This document shows, in pieces, positions 47,561-60,706 of a stretch of 64,000 nt of DNA (its first letter is position 1; the number at the start of each line of letters is the position of its first letter). This DNA is from Clitopilus passeckerianus. Its lineage: Eukaryota > Basidiomycota > Agaricomycetes > Agaricales > Entolomataceae. The DNA lies in the NCBI GenBank assembly GCA_944990035.1, contig CALYLX010000111.1, positions 62,001-126,000 on the forward strand. The letters are read 5' to 3'. A model generated the notes under the pieces. It saw only the letters and a program-made list of their open reading frames with translations, was not told the DNA's origin and did not search any database. Made by a program: the position numbers and the translations under genes.

Positions 47561-49510
47561 GCGTACGGTGTCCAACTTCCACCTGCCCTTTTTGTGCATC
47601 ATCTGGTCAAGGTACCAAGCTTCTCCTCCTAACCCTCATTATGACGCTCATCCTCCTGCCTTTCCTGGCCCAGCTCCGCGCCAATAACGATGGGCCTTGA
47701 CTTCCGTCAGCCTTAATGCTCCTCCTTACACCGGACCTTTGGCTTCGGCTTCGTATTCCACTGGCTCCGCTGGCCTCGTCTACCCCTCACCCAAACCGCC
47801 TGGAAGAATATTCGCCATGAAGGAACTAACAAAGGAGCAGTTGTTGGGGAAATCCAGTGGGAAGGTATCGACGTTCTGCTCCCCTCCCATCCGTATACCC
47901 TCCCACCATACCCTGTCTTCCTCCCTCCTTCATACTCCGCTGCCATTTGTCACCGTCACCAGGAAGCCGTTCGTTATGGTCATACATCATCGATGCCTCA
48001 TCCCCGATCCACTCTTCCCCACCATTGCTACCACCATCACCACCACCGCTGTTTACCGCCACCCATCGAACTCGACACTCCCAAATCTTAGAACCCAGCC
48101 AACGCATAGCCAAAAGTCGAGACGCCTGCGAGGTCATACTGCTCTCACCTCGTAGCCGTGGAAGATTCACCAACAACCTGGCGATGACTCGAATCCCTCC
48201 CTCCATCCCTGTCACACTCTCCTCCTCCAGTTATTCTGTATCTGTGACGATCTCATGCGCCGACCCCCAAGCCCCAAGCTCGAAAGACGGCAGCCCGAGA
48301 ATCCGAATGCAGCGAAGTCACTGGCCATCAAGACCAAAGGAAGTTGGTCCAAGGGGTATCGATAAGAAGCAGACGAAATACAGTACGTTTTTGAAGATTC
48401 CTGCATCCTTTCACGTGCTGACTTTCGTCCAGTGTAACTCCGTTATCAGCGACGCCAGGTATGAATGCTGCCGGCTCCAGGTCGCGCATCTGAAGTTCAT
48501 GCGTGACCTACATACCTTTCCGCAACGGGCATTTGAAGGCGTTAGGGACGAGGTACTGAGATCGTGCTTCTGAATTCCAATACTTCTGGTGCGACCTCCT
48601 CTGGATCGTATTTCCTCCCCGTCACCCTCGTCCAGAGGAACCCGTTGTCGTTACGGTCATGCCTTGGCAGCAGCATCTCTTACCTCAGCCTTCCTGAACC
48701 CTGTTACCTGACCATTATCACTACCCTTCGGACTGGACACCCTCCAGATCTTGAACCCACCCAACGCGTTAGAGAAGAGCTCAGGCATCTGCTAGCTCAT
48801 AGTGGTTGCCAACGCCAGGTTAATCTCACGGAAAGTCTAGGAATTACGAATTACGAATTCCTAACCCGATTCCTCCTCCGACTTTCCCTACCCCCTGCTC
48901 CAGGAATCATGTCATGCCTCGTAACGAGCTCATGCCCAAAAAGCTCAAGCCCCATGCTCGAAAGACGGCTACCCGAGAATCCGAATGCGGTGAAGGAACT
49001 GGTCATCAAGATGATCGACTTCATCGAGGGAGAGGAGGAGGAGGGCTAGTAATGGAGGAAAAGTAGAGGAGCGAGTCGTTGAGGAGATCCTAAAGGCGCA
49101 TCGGGTTGGCAAGATATCAAAAACTCAAGGTTCTCCTCGCCCTCCTCGCCCTCCTTACCATCCACTCCCAGAATGCCCCATATTCAGCCACGATACGTCT
49201 CCCCCAGATCGTCTTCCCTCCTCGTCACCCTCGCCCAGAGAAACACGCCGTCGTCGTTATGGTCATGCTCAGACCCACCCTTCGAACTAACTCGACACCT
49301 TTCTATCTAACACCCGGCTGTGAGTGCCTACTCGTAGCCTCCACCACCGAGTTATCTCATGAAAATACGGCGATTTCCTACCCTATACCGATCCCTACCC
49401 CACTTCCCCCCAATCCCTCCCACTTTTCCTCCTCAGTAGGCACTCTCCCCCGCTCCAGCTATAGTGATCCCGGAACGCCCTCACCCCTATCCCTCAAGGT
49501 CTGAAATCTA
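47560..49510 (+). repeat. Degenerate proline-rich repeat family, tandem copies
   Basis: Three related stretches at about 47570-48350, 48560-49030 and 49100-49500 share segments like CCCGTCACCCTCG.CCAGAG, TCGTTATGGTCAT and CCAAGCTCGAAAGACGGC..CCCGAGAATCCGAATGC. Inverted relatives occur at 57150-57550 and 57600-57950 and a plus-strand one at 55450-55600. Translations are Pro/Ser/Thr-rich with hydrophobic starts (LLLTLIMTLILLPFL), which suggests a decayed secreted-protein family. No copy has a convincing complete frame. Confidence 0.45.
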
Positions 49511-50794
49511 AGCTCTGCGAGTACGAGTAGAATGGGCTGTAATCCGAGACGCGGTGAAGGCTCTGACTGGTGGTCAAGACGACGAGTTCGGTGCCCTACG
49601 GCTAGGGAGGTGCCACCCCAGGCGAAGGCGGGGTTTTTGGGAGGTGCTTCGTTTACAACCCTTGAGGGCGCATATCGAGGGAACACGAAGAATAAGGGAT
49701 GTGGGATGTAGATGGGGGCGAGGAGCGGAATGTGTAGGGAGCGTGTGAGGAGGTCAAGCGAGAGCCGTGATGCGGTATCGGTTGGAGGCATGTGGGGGTG
49801 GTGGCTGAAGGTACGCGTCTCGAAAGTTCCTGGTATCCAAGATTCTTCGCTGATACACAGTCTGCGCAGCGATGGGTAGTCCAACGCCCTTAGCAATACG
49901 CATCACGGGAACCCTAATCATCCCATGAGAGGTTTTTGGGTCGGAGGCCCCAAGCCTGAAGTCTCTAGAAGCGGAGGACGTTGAAAGGATTGGTTTTGTT
50001 GATGTTGGGCTATTTTGAGGGAGAGGGCTCGGAACGAGGCTAGGAGGTGAACGAACAGATCTGGGTAAGCATTGGCCTTCCGTTACTTGCATCGTCGTTT
50101 GATTCGTGACTGAATTTTCGCTTCTATCCAGGTCACAGAGACATTTAGATGGCCGGGTTGACGAGGGCGACGTAAGTCTTGGGTTTTATTCGTTACTGTC
50201 GGTTATGATACTGAACCTCTTGTTTCCTTAGGCCTTTTCATTAGAGTTTGCCTTATCGCCAGGCTGTTCTACACCCCGCTGGGAGTACTTCTCGACAGAT
50301 CGACATGGTACACTCAGCAATGAATGCTCGGGAGGGTGACCTCCACCCTGTTGCCTATACCAGTGGAGAGGCCAGAGGTGCACTCGGAGCGGTAACAAGG
50401 CTCAACGAAGGTCGACTCGACGGTGATATAGCAAGGTGTAGACTACGAACAAGCGAGATACAGCAATATAGTACGCGGTCACGTGAGTTGGAGTAGGCGG
50501 CATCCCCGCCTACTCCACCAGCGCCATGTTGAGAGTCACGTAAGTATACTGGGATACATTTCCTTACTCTCGGTTCTGATAAGATACTCATCATGAACAT
50601 CTTTCTTCCCTGTTCAGTCAAGTTAGTGTGAATCCCGCGTCATGAATGCTCTTGAGATCAGCTGGGCTTCCTGTTCACCGAGCGTCTACTTAGATGGTGG
50701 ATCCGGGCGACTTTCAAGGGTATGAGACGATGCTGGCCGAGGTTCGTTATATCCTCTCGACGATCATCTTTTCCCTACTAAGCTCGGTCTCATA

Positions 50795-50962
50795 GGTCTA
50801 CCCATTTCGTCACAACTTTTTTATGTCGGCGTCACTCGCCTTTTCGTAAACATTCCAAGAATTGAAGACATGCGGATTATGTTCAGGACCGAATGGACAG
50901 TTCATAAGGAGGAGAATGGTTCTGACATATGGCCGAAGATTAGGGATCTGGCTTTGATGTAA
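50795..50962 (+). other. Exon-like ORF, unrecognised
   Basis: After a 3' splice site (CTCATAG) a frame reads LPISSQLFYVGVTRLFVNIP and ends DIWPKIRDLALM at TAA. A preceding candidate exon with ATG near 50693 and donor GTTCGT does not join in the right phase. Remnant or last exon of an unknown gene. The rest of 49510-51020 shows nothing firm. Confidence 0.25.
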
Positions 50963-51019
50963 CAGCCTCGACAATGAACCCACAAATGATTGAATTTTTG
51001 TGAACTTGGCGAGATCGTC

Positions 51020-54000
51020 ACAGTGAGCGCCTATTTTACGGGTACTCCGGATATCGGAGTACCTGCCTCGCGCCTTGGACCCACAGAGGACCCACAGACA
51101 TTGATTTGATGCTAGAACACGCGGCAGAGCTGTTCAGGTCGTCGTATTGGCCCTTTTTCGCCCACCATGTTCCCTATCATGTTGAATCTAACTCAAAGCT
51201 GCCTCCCCTCCAATCCAGACATTTCTGGCATTGGCGTACGAACCGCTGTCTACGCTCAAAATCTGCTGAGTTTCGTGCCAGCATTCTTCGCTCTCCAGGA
51301 TAAGAAGGTCACCCCACTCGAGCTGGACTCACTGGAAACGCAGTCAACAACGATTCTAATCACGGCATTCGCCATTCTGGTATCCGTCATCGTGCAAGCT
51401 CTCAAACGTGGCTTGACGAACTACCACGCGGCTATTATCCTCAACCTCAGCTGGATGAATAATACGAATTTGTTCATCTACTTTCTGCTGTACGCCTTCC
51501 ATCACATGACCGAGCTTCCGGATGAGGGGACGACTCACGTTGGAAAGCGGCTGGCATTACGATCCATCTGGACGGAATCGGGGCAAACCAAGAAGGCATG
51601 GAAGAACCCCGTTTTCATCATAGGCTCTATTCACTTGTCTGTGATGGCAGCAGTCGGAATATGGGTCTGGAAACAACCAGTTACCTTCGGGGACTCCCAG
51701 CCCTGTACGCTATCTGCATCTCTAGTCGTTGTCAGACAAACCGTTCCGATTGGCTCTCATGCTCTTCGGGAATGGTCACTCCTCATTTACAGCCTTCTAC
51801 TTACCCCTGGCTTGAACTTGATCGTACCGATTGGCTTCTTCGCAGTGCCTATATGGGTATACAGCCGTTTCACGCCCTTCCTGCTCAATCGTGATACTGG
51901 TATCAAGCTCGTGAGGGCTGGATTGGCGATGTTGGCGGTGATTGATATTCTCCTTCTCGCGGACACAGAGGTCGCAATCAAGAAGAATCGAAACCTGACG
52001 GCAGACGGTGATACCGAATGGACGTTTGGGCAGACACTGGCTATACTCCTTCTTTTAATACCGCTGCGCGATATTGGCGAGGCTGTTTTGGAACGACGGC
52101 CAAGGAAACTTGGGGAGAAGCTCTTGGCCGCCGCACAGAAAGGACAGCTACATGTCGTCCAAGATGCGATAAAGTCTGGAGCATCTAGAACTATAATCCG
52201 TAAGCAACGTATCAATGGAGAGTATGGTGCGTGCTAATCTACTGAGTCAGAACCCGCAATTGTAGAGTCTCTCCGCAACCATCATTGGGAGATCGTAGAG
52301 TTCTTGCTTCAGAATACCGCCAGTTTTGATGACACATGTGCGTTACAAAGTTGAAAAAGCGTGAGGCGAAGGATTAATTCTGTCCATTCAGATATATTGC
52401 TGAAAACCGCTCTGGCGTGCGGCCAACTGAAGCTTTCCGCTGACTCGCTCTACTCTGCCGCAGCAAAACAGCATGCTCAGACAGTCAGACTCTTGGCTAA
52501 GCTTTTAGGCGGTATGAATGGAACGAGTAAGTCAGATACATCAGGTATCTATTCCAACGCTCACGTCATTAACTCAGATCAAGGTGGTCAGACTGTGCTT
52601 CACTCTGCAGCAAGATTTGAGAATCTCGAGGTCGTTAACTTCCTAGTCAAGCTTGGAGCAGACGCGACAGCAACAGGTAAGTTATATATTCTGCCATTCT
52701 GTAACAATGCTCACATGTTAATCCAGATAAGGATGGTCGGACTCCACTAGAAATTGCGGCCACCTTAGGGAAGACCGAGATCGTAAGCTTCCTAGCAGAG
52801 CCCGGTGTAGACATAAATGGCAGGGGTATGTCCCATGCATTTGCTGATTCTCATTATAGTATCCACAATACCAATGTAGATTGGTATATCTGGACTGCGC
52901 TTCGATATGCAGCAGAGTCTGGGAATACGGAGGTTTCCAATTTTTTGGTTAAGCTTCCTCCAGCCATGAAGATGAGAGGCAAGTCGAATGTGTCCTATGT
53001 GATTGACAACCCTGACGGCGCCATATAGCAAAGTCCGGTTGGAGCTGTATCCGTCGTGCAGTAGAAGACAGGCAGGTCGAGGCTATTAGGCTCCTGGCTG
53101 AGCTGGGAGCAGATTTAAATGCAAGGGGTAGACTAGATACCCTGTCCTTTTCTCACAATGCTCCAATGCTCACGCTTCGATTTAGGTAATGATGGTTGGG
53201 TTGCCCTTCATTACGCGTCAGAACATGGGTCGCTGGAGATTGTCGAACTCCTGGCTGATCTCAAAGTAGATATGAACGCAATAGGTAGGCGAATCATTCA
53301 ATCTTCTTTCGTTATATTCACACCATCAGTTTAGATAAATATGGTCGGACTGCCCTTCACTGCGCGGCGACATACGGGCATATGGTAGTCGTCAGACTCC
53401 TGGCTAAGCTTAAAGCAGACTTGGGGGCAGAAGGTAGGCCAATCGCATTATATTTCTTTCGGTTATTCACATCGTCAATTTAGGTGAACGTGGTCAGACT
53501 GCACTTCACTATGCGGCCAACTACGGGTGTTTGCAGGTCGTCAAACTCCTGGCTGAGCTGAAAGCGGATCTGAACCTACTAGGTGGCTTATGTGCATTGT
53601 ATATCTCTTCCTATATTCACAGGAGCAATTTAGACCACAATGGCCAGACTGCGCTTTACCTTGCAGTCAAAAACAGGCATCTTGAGGTAGTCAAACTCCT
53701 GGCTGAGCTGAAAGCGGATTTGAACGTACCAGGTAGGTTAAGTATGGTATATGTCTTTTCCTATATTCACAGGATCAATTTAGGCCACGATGGTCAGACT
53801 GCGCTTCACCTTGCCGCCGAAAAAGGGGATTTGGACGTGGTGAAACTCTTGGCTGATCTTAAAGTAGATATGAACACCAAAAGTAGGTCAATCGCGTTTT
53901 ATCTTTCTTTTACTTATTGACATTGACAATCCAGGTGCTGGTGGTTGGACTGCGATCTATTATGCTGCCGAAAAAAGGAATTTGGACATTGTAAAACTCT

Positions 54001-54875
54001 TGGCTGAGCTCAAAGTAGATGTGAACGCAAAAAGGTGGGGCCAATTGCGTTATCTTTCTTTGACTTATTGAGTTGGCAATTCAGGTGATAACGGTTGGGC
54101 CGCGTTCCATTATGCAGCCAACAATCGGCATTCGGAGGTCATGAAACTCCTGGCTGAGCTCAAAGCAGATGTGAATGCAAAAAGTAGGCCAATTGAGTTG
54201 GTTTTTTTTTGACTATTCATATCGTCAATTTAGGTGGTAATGGTTGGACTGCGTTCCACTATGCGGCTAGCAATGGGCATTCGGACGTCGTCAAACTCCT
54301 GGCTGAGCTCAAAGCAGATGTGAACGCACAAGGTTGGCCAATAACGTTTTCTTTCTTTCATATATCCAAATCGAAGGTAGGCCAATTGAATTGGCTTTCT
54401 TTCACTTATTCACATTGTCAATTTAGGTGTTAATGGTCGGACTGCGCTTCATTACGCGGCCGAAAATGGGCGTTTAGAGGTCGTCAAACTTCTGGCTGAA
54501 CTCAAAGCAGATGTGAACGCAAAATGTTGGCTAATTGAGCTATCTTCCTTTCGTTATATTCACATCGTTGATTTAGCTGCAACTGGTCATACTGCGCTTC
54601 ACTCTGCGGCCGGATTTGGGTATTTAGATGTCGTCAAACTTTTGGTTAAGCTCAAAGCGGATATGAACGCAAAAGGTTGGTCAAATGTGTCGTCATTTTC
54701 TCACTGAATTAACATTGTCGATATAGACGAGGATGGCCAAACTCCGCTTGATCTTGCGGTCAGGCGGAAGAGGGCCAAGGTCGTAGAACTCCTATCTAGT
54801 CTTCAAGCAGAGGCCTATGCACAAAGCCAGCAAGATTGCTCGACGGGCCCAATCGTTGATCAGTCGGAGACGTAA
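51020..54875. repeat. Segmental duplication block B, copy 3 (inverted)
   Basis: Third copy of the membrane-ankyrin block, in the opposite orientation. The upstream flank (51040-51115) matches the inverse of 22780-22870 and 42270-42330. The divergent remnant gene is absent here. Confidence 0.7.
51179..54875 (+). CDS. Multi-pass membrane protein with ankyrin array, copy 3
   Basis: Exon 1 (51179-52199, 1021 nt, the same length as copy 1) opens MLNLTQSCLPSNPDISGIGV, where copies 1 and 2 have MSNLT. It is followed by the same degenerate exons (LRNHHWEIVEFLLQ, then ACGQLKLSADSLYSAA) and about fifteen ankyrin exons up to TAA 54875, ending QDCSTGPIVDQSET. The array is less uniform than in copy 1. 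Near 54035 one exon has an extra A before a GTGGGG donor (GCAAAAAGGTGGGG where others have GCAAAAGGTAGG), which would shift the frame. The intron after 54336 contains a second donor-like GTAGGCC and looks partly duplicated. It may thus be damaged. A further last-exon-like piece (DNDGRYAEAQGQAKIVESL) lies at about 54970-55049. Confidence 0.65.
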
Positions 54876-55049
54876 TCATACGCGATTTGGTCATCGTATC
54901 ATATTGGTGCAAGAGGTACGTCAGATCAGATGCATCCTTCTGGAGAAATATTAACAGCAGCAACCCTAGACAATGACGGTCGATATGCCGAAGCACAAGG
55001 TCAAGCTAAGATCGTAGAATCTTTGGATAGATTCAAAGCAGAAAAATAG

Positions 55050-58000
55050 AAAGGATCCTTTTGGCCGGTCACTGATTTACAATTGACGATCAGGAGATGG
55101 ACTGAAAACGTGTGGACTTATCTAATGTATAATCAACTTATTCACTTATTGGAGTATAATATCTACATATTAAATATACAAAGCTTTCTGGGCTGTACTG
55201 GGCCACGGAAAACTCGTGATACTGTATGTGTACGAAGATGCGGGCGAGGCCAGAAGATGGTGACGAAATGGACCATCGTCGAGGTGAGCAGATCTCTGGG
55301 AATGAGGTTAGCGAGAGGAAAATGGTCATCGTCGGGAAGAAATAACGCACCTTGACCATCTCATACGTCCTCACGCCTCCAGGTCGTCCGGCCAACCCCA
55401 AGCAGTATAAGCAGGACGGACACGAAGCCCACAGTGTGGTCAAAAAAGTACCTTTGGTGTGCGTTGGCCTGATGCTTCCACCTGCTTCCCGGCCTTGTTA
55501 TCAGCATCCGTATCCCATCCGCATCCCTCTCCATCGAGGAACCCAATTTTGTGCTTGTCACCATCCCGTCGACACCGCGATTAGCTTGAGGGTTCCCGAG
55601 TCATGACTGTTGAGAACTTAAGGGTTGAGCGCGAGGACCTGAAGCCCGTTTCCTGAGGCGAATCTCGTCGACCTCGCATAAGCGGAAAGATCCCGGCATC
55701 ATAGCTCGACGCTCATTCTCCTTTAAACGTCCATTTCAAGCGCTCTCCCCGTTCATACCCCGTTTATTTCCGAAGTCGTTCTCAACAAGAGCTGCCCTAA
55801 GCCCAGGTCAAGATTAGCGAAGATCTACCTGGACGTTCAATCCACATACCCGCCAACATATTCCCAGCAAGGTCGTCTTCACACCTCCAACCACTGACCG
55901 CTTCACACCACAGGTTCGTAGGGCCATAGGCTCTAATTCTTATACGCATTAGCAGCCACCTGAAGAAAATGGATGCTCAATAACGAATAACGATGAAGTG
56001 GTAAGATGAGACATACCTCCGGGGCCGACCATCATCACGTCGCCCCAGGGTCCAGGATGGTTCATTGTGACGAAGTCCCAAGCCCTGCACTGAACCGTCT
56101 GAAAGAAAACGAAGTAAGCTCCAAAATTTAATACAAGCAATGACACGAGTAACTAACCCGTCCGACCTCATCACCCGCCCCCTACGCCTCCATTTACGCG
56201 CACACAGCTACACTGCCCGACCTCGCCTCTAGCTCCCTCCTCGCCCCTCCTCCATCCTTTCCCCTTCATCACTGTCCACAACCCCTCTATATTCTTCATC
56301 TCTTCATCCGTTCTTCATCCCCAATCCCCTTTCCCTTGTCTTCGATCTCGAGAGCCGTTCGCGAAGAACCTCCCCATCCCTAAAATCCCCCCTCAGCCTT
56401 AGCCTGGGCTAGGCTGGTCCATCCGGCTTCGCATGTGCACCGAAACGAAGCCATCGTGCCGTATTCCTCCATTCCCTCATCCCTCATCCTCCGTTCCTTG
56501 TCCCTTCCTTTCGACCTTCTCTCTCAAACCGTTCCCGAAGGACCTCCCAATCCCGAAGCTCCCGCTTCTACAAATCCGCATAGCACCAAAAGGAAGTCCT
56601 CGTCATCATCTTGAGTCCCCGTGGCTAGTATTCTCAAACTGCCGTGTTTCGACTCTCCGCTTGTGGCCTGAGCTCGTTTCCTCACAGACAGAGAACAACC
56701 AATGCGGGGATTTAGCAGAGGTGACCGCGCCAAGGACCGGTTTAGAACCCGTCGTGCGTTGTGGAACCACTCCGAAGTCACAGCCATCTCCGCTCTCCCC
56801 CCTCGTCTACGCCTCTGGTGTATGTATGTACTGAGCATCCACCTCGAACGGTGGTAGACCATCCGAGGTAATGGTTAGAAAGGCCCGGCCAGAGGCGGTG
56901 GATGATCACAAGTCGGTTTCTGGGTGACGAGGTGATGAGGGAATGAGAATCCGGAGAGATTGGACTAGGGGTCGTCGGGTTGGCATCGATATGGAATAAC
57001 TGGAGGTCGGAGCAGAGAGAGGGAGCGTGGTGGGGATCGGTATAGGAAATTGGGTAGAGTTTCCGAGGTTACTCAGTAGGGGAGACCACTACGAGCTTGC
57101 GGGTGTACCCCTCCCTTGGGTGGGTTTCGACGGCGCCAAGCTCATGTTCAAAGGGTGGAGGTGGTGGTGGAGGTGGTAATCGTCAGGTATGGGGAGGGGT
57201 AGATGAGAGATAGTGGCGCGGCATGGGCCTTAACGAACGGGTTGGTCTTGACGGCGACGACAGGGAAAGGTGATCCAGAGGAGATGTATGGTGAAGGAAT
57301 ACAGGGTATCCAGGTAGCGGGTGGAATGGAGGACGAGCAGGATGTTGATGTACGGGATCTCCCCAACGTGCTCCTTCGTTCTTTGCGACTAATACTCGTC
57401 TTCCGAGTCGAGTTTAGTGTAGAGAAGAAAAGGCTGCGATGGTCAGCCGAAGGAGGAAGCCAAAGGTCCGGTAGAGGGAGCAGCGTTGACGCTGGCAGAA
57501 GTCGCGGATCTGGGTCAGAAGAGACAAGATGATGAGTATCATGACGGAATTAAGGAGTAGAGGTTCGGTACCTAGTCCCTAATGAAACGTCTTCCTTGAA
57601 GCCAGCTTGAAAGTATGACCATGCACGCTGCACGCCAGAAGGAGGTCAAACTTGAAGCTTGAGCTTGCAGATGCCGTGTTGGGTGCATTTGGACAGCGTC
57701 GCCTTCACCTTCGAGGGGCGGTGGTAATGGTTGGGTTTCAAGATGAGCAGATCGGGGATAGTGTATGACCGTAAGGAGAGCTTCCTGGTGACGGTTCTGA
57801 CGAGTGAAAGGCGATCCAGCGGAAAGGTATGGAGGAGGAATACGGGGTATTTTGGTAGCGATGGGAGGGAGGGTGAGCAAGATGCTGATAAAGGATCGCC
57901 CCAACCCCCGATATGTCATACGGGATCTCGTGAACAACATTCTTAGGTAGAGGGAGCGGCGTGGGGTATTGACGTTGCCTGAAGTTCGGGCCCCATTTTT

Positions 58001-58700
58001 TGTGACGCTAGGGCTGAATCAAGCAAGACAAGAGGATGAGCATTGTGATGAGATTTAGAAGTAGAAGCTTGGTACCGGGGCTAGGAGCATGCATGACCTG
58101 GGGCATCCATCGCCGAGGTCGCTGATAATGCTGTTGCACTGGACGAAAGTAAAAACAAGAACGAATGTAGGAACGGCCGAATACGAACTGTACTTCGTCT
58201 GCTTCTTGTCTTGAACCAACCTCCTCATTGAAACTCTCCCCATTCCCACTGTACCTAGCATCACAGCTTCAACCCGTTTAACGAATCGCATCAACGCGTC
58301 CTTGGCTGCTTTGACACCTGAATCTAAACATGAAAACCTGATCAGCGCTACGAACAGCAAAACGAGCTGCTCGTTTCGTACCTCAGGCCTAAGGCCTCAG
58401 CTCTCTCCAAAGGTTCCTTGAACGCCGATTCGGCAACCTGGTGAGTTGAACGAGGTTCTTGCTGCCAGAACCGAGTATCAGCAAGCGTCCACCCAGTACA
58501 CCCGATCTACGTACCTTTACCACATATAGTCACAGTCTTACACCGTAGAGACGTCAAATCTTCAGGCAGTACAAACGTTGAAGGAAGAAATGCAATTCCG
58601 AACTCCGACGCTTACTTCCACAATACAGTAGATTTCGTGATAATGCATAGCCCGTTATCGCATAATCTTGATAACGCATTGGACGAGCGCAATCCCCAAC
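55050..58700. other. Decayed duplicated sequence, no intact gene
   Basis: Contains a minus-strand start MTTLWASCPSCLYCLGLAGR at 55443 followed by the recurrent intron-like segment (55352-55300). It also has two C/T-rich near-repeats at about 56270-56400 and 56460-56590 and the inverted proline-rich family at 57150-57950. A segment at 58080-58215 is the inverse relative of 48360-48470. No full reading frame is supported. Confidence 0.4.
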
Positions 58701-59063
58701 TCGGGACGCGCTAAGTGTCGCATACCGCATAATTCATCGGCCATGACTGACCGATATGCAGTATGAGATGCCCTTTGAGAGCAGTGGGAACCGAATTTCT
58801 GACATATCTTCAACCTTTATTTGCATTGTAATAACAAATGTTGAGGCCTGAGTCCTGAATTTGCCCCAAAAGAATATTTCAGCACCACTTTTAAGCTGTA
58901 CTTTTCGCTTCGAATGGTTTTGGGGCCGTGTAAAGAGAATATGCATTGGTAATTCACTGCAAAATACAAATTTCCGTTCCGAGAACCGTAGGGAGGCAGC
59001 CATAGAAGAGAATGCATAAAAGCGGGCTACGTTTTTGAGCGAAGAACAGATACCGTCGTCAGA

Positions 59064-60706
59064 ATGGTTCTTACCAAGCGTAAGGTTGCCTCCAAGCCCA
59101 CCAAGCCGTTCTCTCGTCCCAAGGTCTATGCTCCCCGCAAAAGGCCTCCGATGCCAAGACGTCTGCTAAGCCTCTGCAGACGAATCATCGCAATAACCTC
59201 ACTCTTGGAGACTGGTTGCTCGTCTTTGATTACGTCGATAAACATCCTTCCGATTCCCAGCTTCAGGTCGTCAAACACTTCGCAACTCGAGCAGATGGTG
59301 TTCTCACCTTCACTCAATCTGCTCTGTCTCGGAAACTGCAACAGCGTCCAGAGGTGGAAGGACGCATCACCCACACTTCCAACGCGCTGTCATTGAAGCG
59401 CCCGCGTGCCGTCGTCCGTCCTGATGTGGAGGAAGCGCTGGTGTTATGGGTCCGGCATATGGAGGAGAAGCGAGAGGTTGTGAACGGACCGATGCTTGCT
59501 GCTAAGCGAGTGATCTTCGAAGAGAGGATGAACGTGCCGAAGGAGGAGAGGCTTTCGGGAGGAGCGTGGGTGCCTTCGTTCTGTAAGGCGTATGGTCTGA
59601 AGGAGTGGAGAGCACATGGAGAGGCAGGATCCGTTGACCTGGAGGCTGTTGCGATTGAGAAAATGTTAAGCTAGTATCGCTACGTGCTTAACCAAGTATC
59701 AAGAGTTCAGCTGCTTAGTCCTCTACCAGCCTTTGTAGAGACGAGCGAGAGTAATCGAGCGAGTCGAAGTTAAAGCAAATAGCGATGTATAGGCTTTTAG
59801 GTCAAGCTGGGGAAGCAAGACCGAAAGCGTGAAAGTATTTATACATGAAGAGTAGGGCTAAGGGTTGGGCATTGCGCAGCAATGCTAAGTAAGCAAAAGC
59901 AAGTATGACTCGGAGTGTGTCAGAGTAAGAGTCACGACGAGTCATGGTAAGTAAATATAGTACAAGTATCCCACGATCGTGAGAATACTGAGTAATCATA
60001 GCTAAAGGGATGAGTAATGCGCAGCAGTACTGAGTAATTGTATAAACGTAAGCGGGGCGGGGATAGTAATGGTAGATGAGTAAAAGGAAAAAGAGTCCGG
60101 GTGCGTATCCAAGGTAACTGTAACAGAAAATTCGTGTTGCGGGAATCCTGGCGGGGTTTCAGAAGAAGGACATGATTAATTTTGACGAGACGAGTCTATT
60201 TCCATTGTGAGTATTCTGTGCGATTGCCGCAAAGTCTTTCTAACTGACCAATGTTGTTCCAGTGCTCCTCCGGACCGTGGACTGGCCACCAAGCAGATGA
60301 GCGGCAAGAAGAAGGACAAGTTTCGCATCACACTCGGTGTTTGCTGCAACGCCGACGGCAGCGAGAAGTTCCCACTAATCTACATTGGCAAATATGCGAA
60401 GCCTCGATGCTTCAACAAGAAGACACCAGGTGATTATGGCTTCTACTACTGTAACAATAAGAAAGCTTGGATGAACAGAGACCTCTTTGAAGAGTGAGTA
60501 ATTCTGGTTCGTTCATTGTTCACTTCTAATAAGTTCGATACAGGTGGTTAAAACATATGGACATGGAGATAATTCGACAGAAGCGCTACGTAGTCCTGTG
60601 GCTCGATAACTTCTCTGGTCATTACGTATCCTATGAGCCCTGCAATATCCTTGTCCAGTTCTTCGAGCCTAACCTCACGTCCATGGTGCAACCATGTGAT
60701 GCAGCA
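59064..60706 (+). pseudogene. Pogo-like transposase (CENP-B/HTH and DDE), split by a solo LTR
   Basis: The 5' half (best frame through 59216-59658) encodes a CENP-B-type helix-turn-helix region (LTLGDWLLVFDYVDKHPSDS, then RPDVEEALVLWVRHMEEKRE). The 3' half resumes at 60131 and shows the DDE core: DMINFDETSLF, then VVLWLDNFSGH and LTSMVQPCDA. Two introns (60209-60261 and 60496-60543) splice in frame. Removing the LTR and one target repeat joins the halves in frame. The basic start MVLTKRKVASKPTKPFSRPK at 59064 is in another frame, so there is also a small shift near 59145. The similarity stops after QPCDA at about 60706, so the C-terminus is missing. Confidence 0.72.
59664..60125 (-). repeat. 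Solo LTR of the gypsy family, with GAAAA target duplication
   Basis: 462 bp, about 98 percent like the LTR at 32509-32970 by eye. It is bounded by GAAAA at 59659-59663 and again at 60126-60130. No internal region is present, so it arose by LTR-LTR recombination after insertion. Confidence 0.93.

Noticed and set aside
56715..56775. tRNA-like stretch (GGTTTAGAACC)
   Set aside because: No acceptor stem or D-arm can be folded around it and the T-loop consensus is missing.
56433..56834. 133-codon Pro/Ser-rich ORF
   Set aside because: C/T-rich low complexity, partly an internal duplication; no splice or family support.
58734..59017. Overlapping minus-strand ORFs upstream of the pogo-like gene
   Set aside because: Two frames of equal quality, no domain; probably the 5' noncoding part of the transposon.
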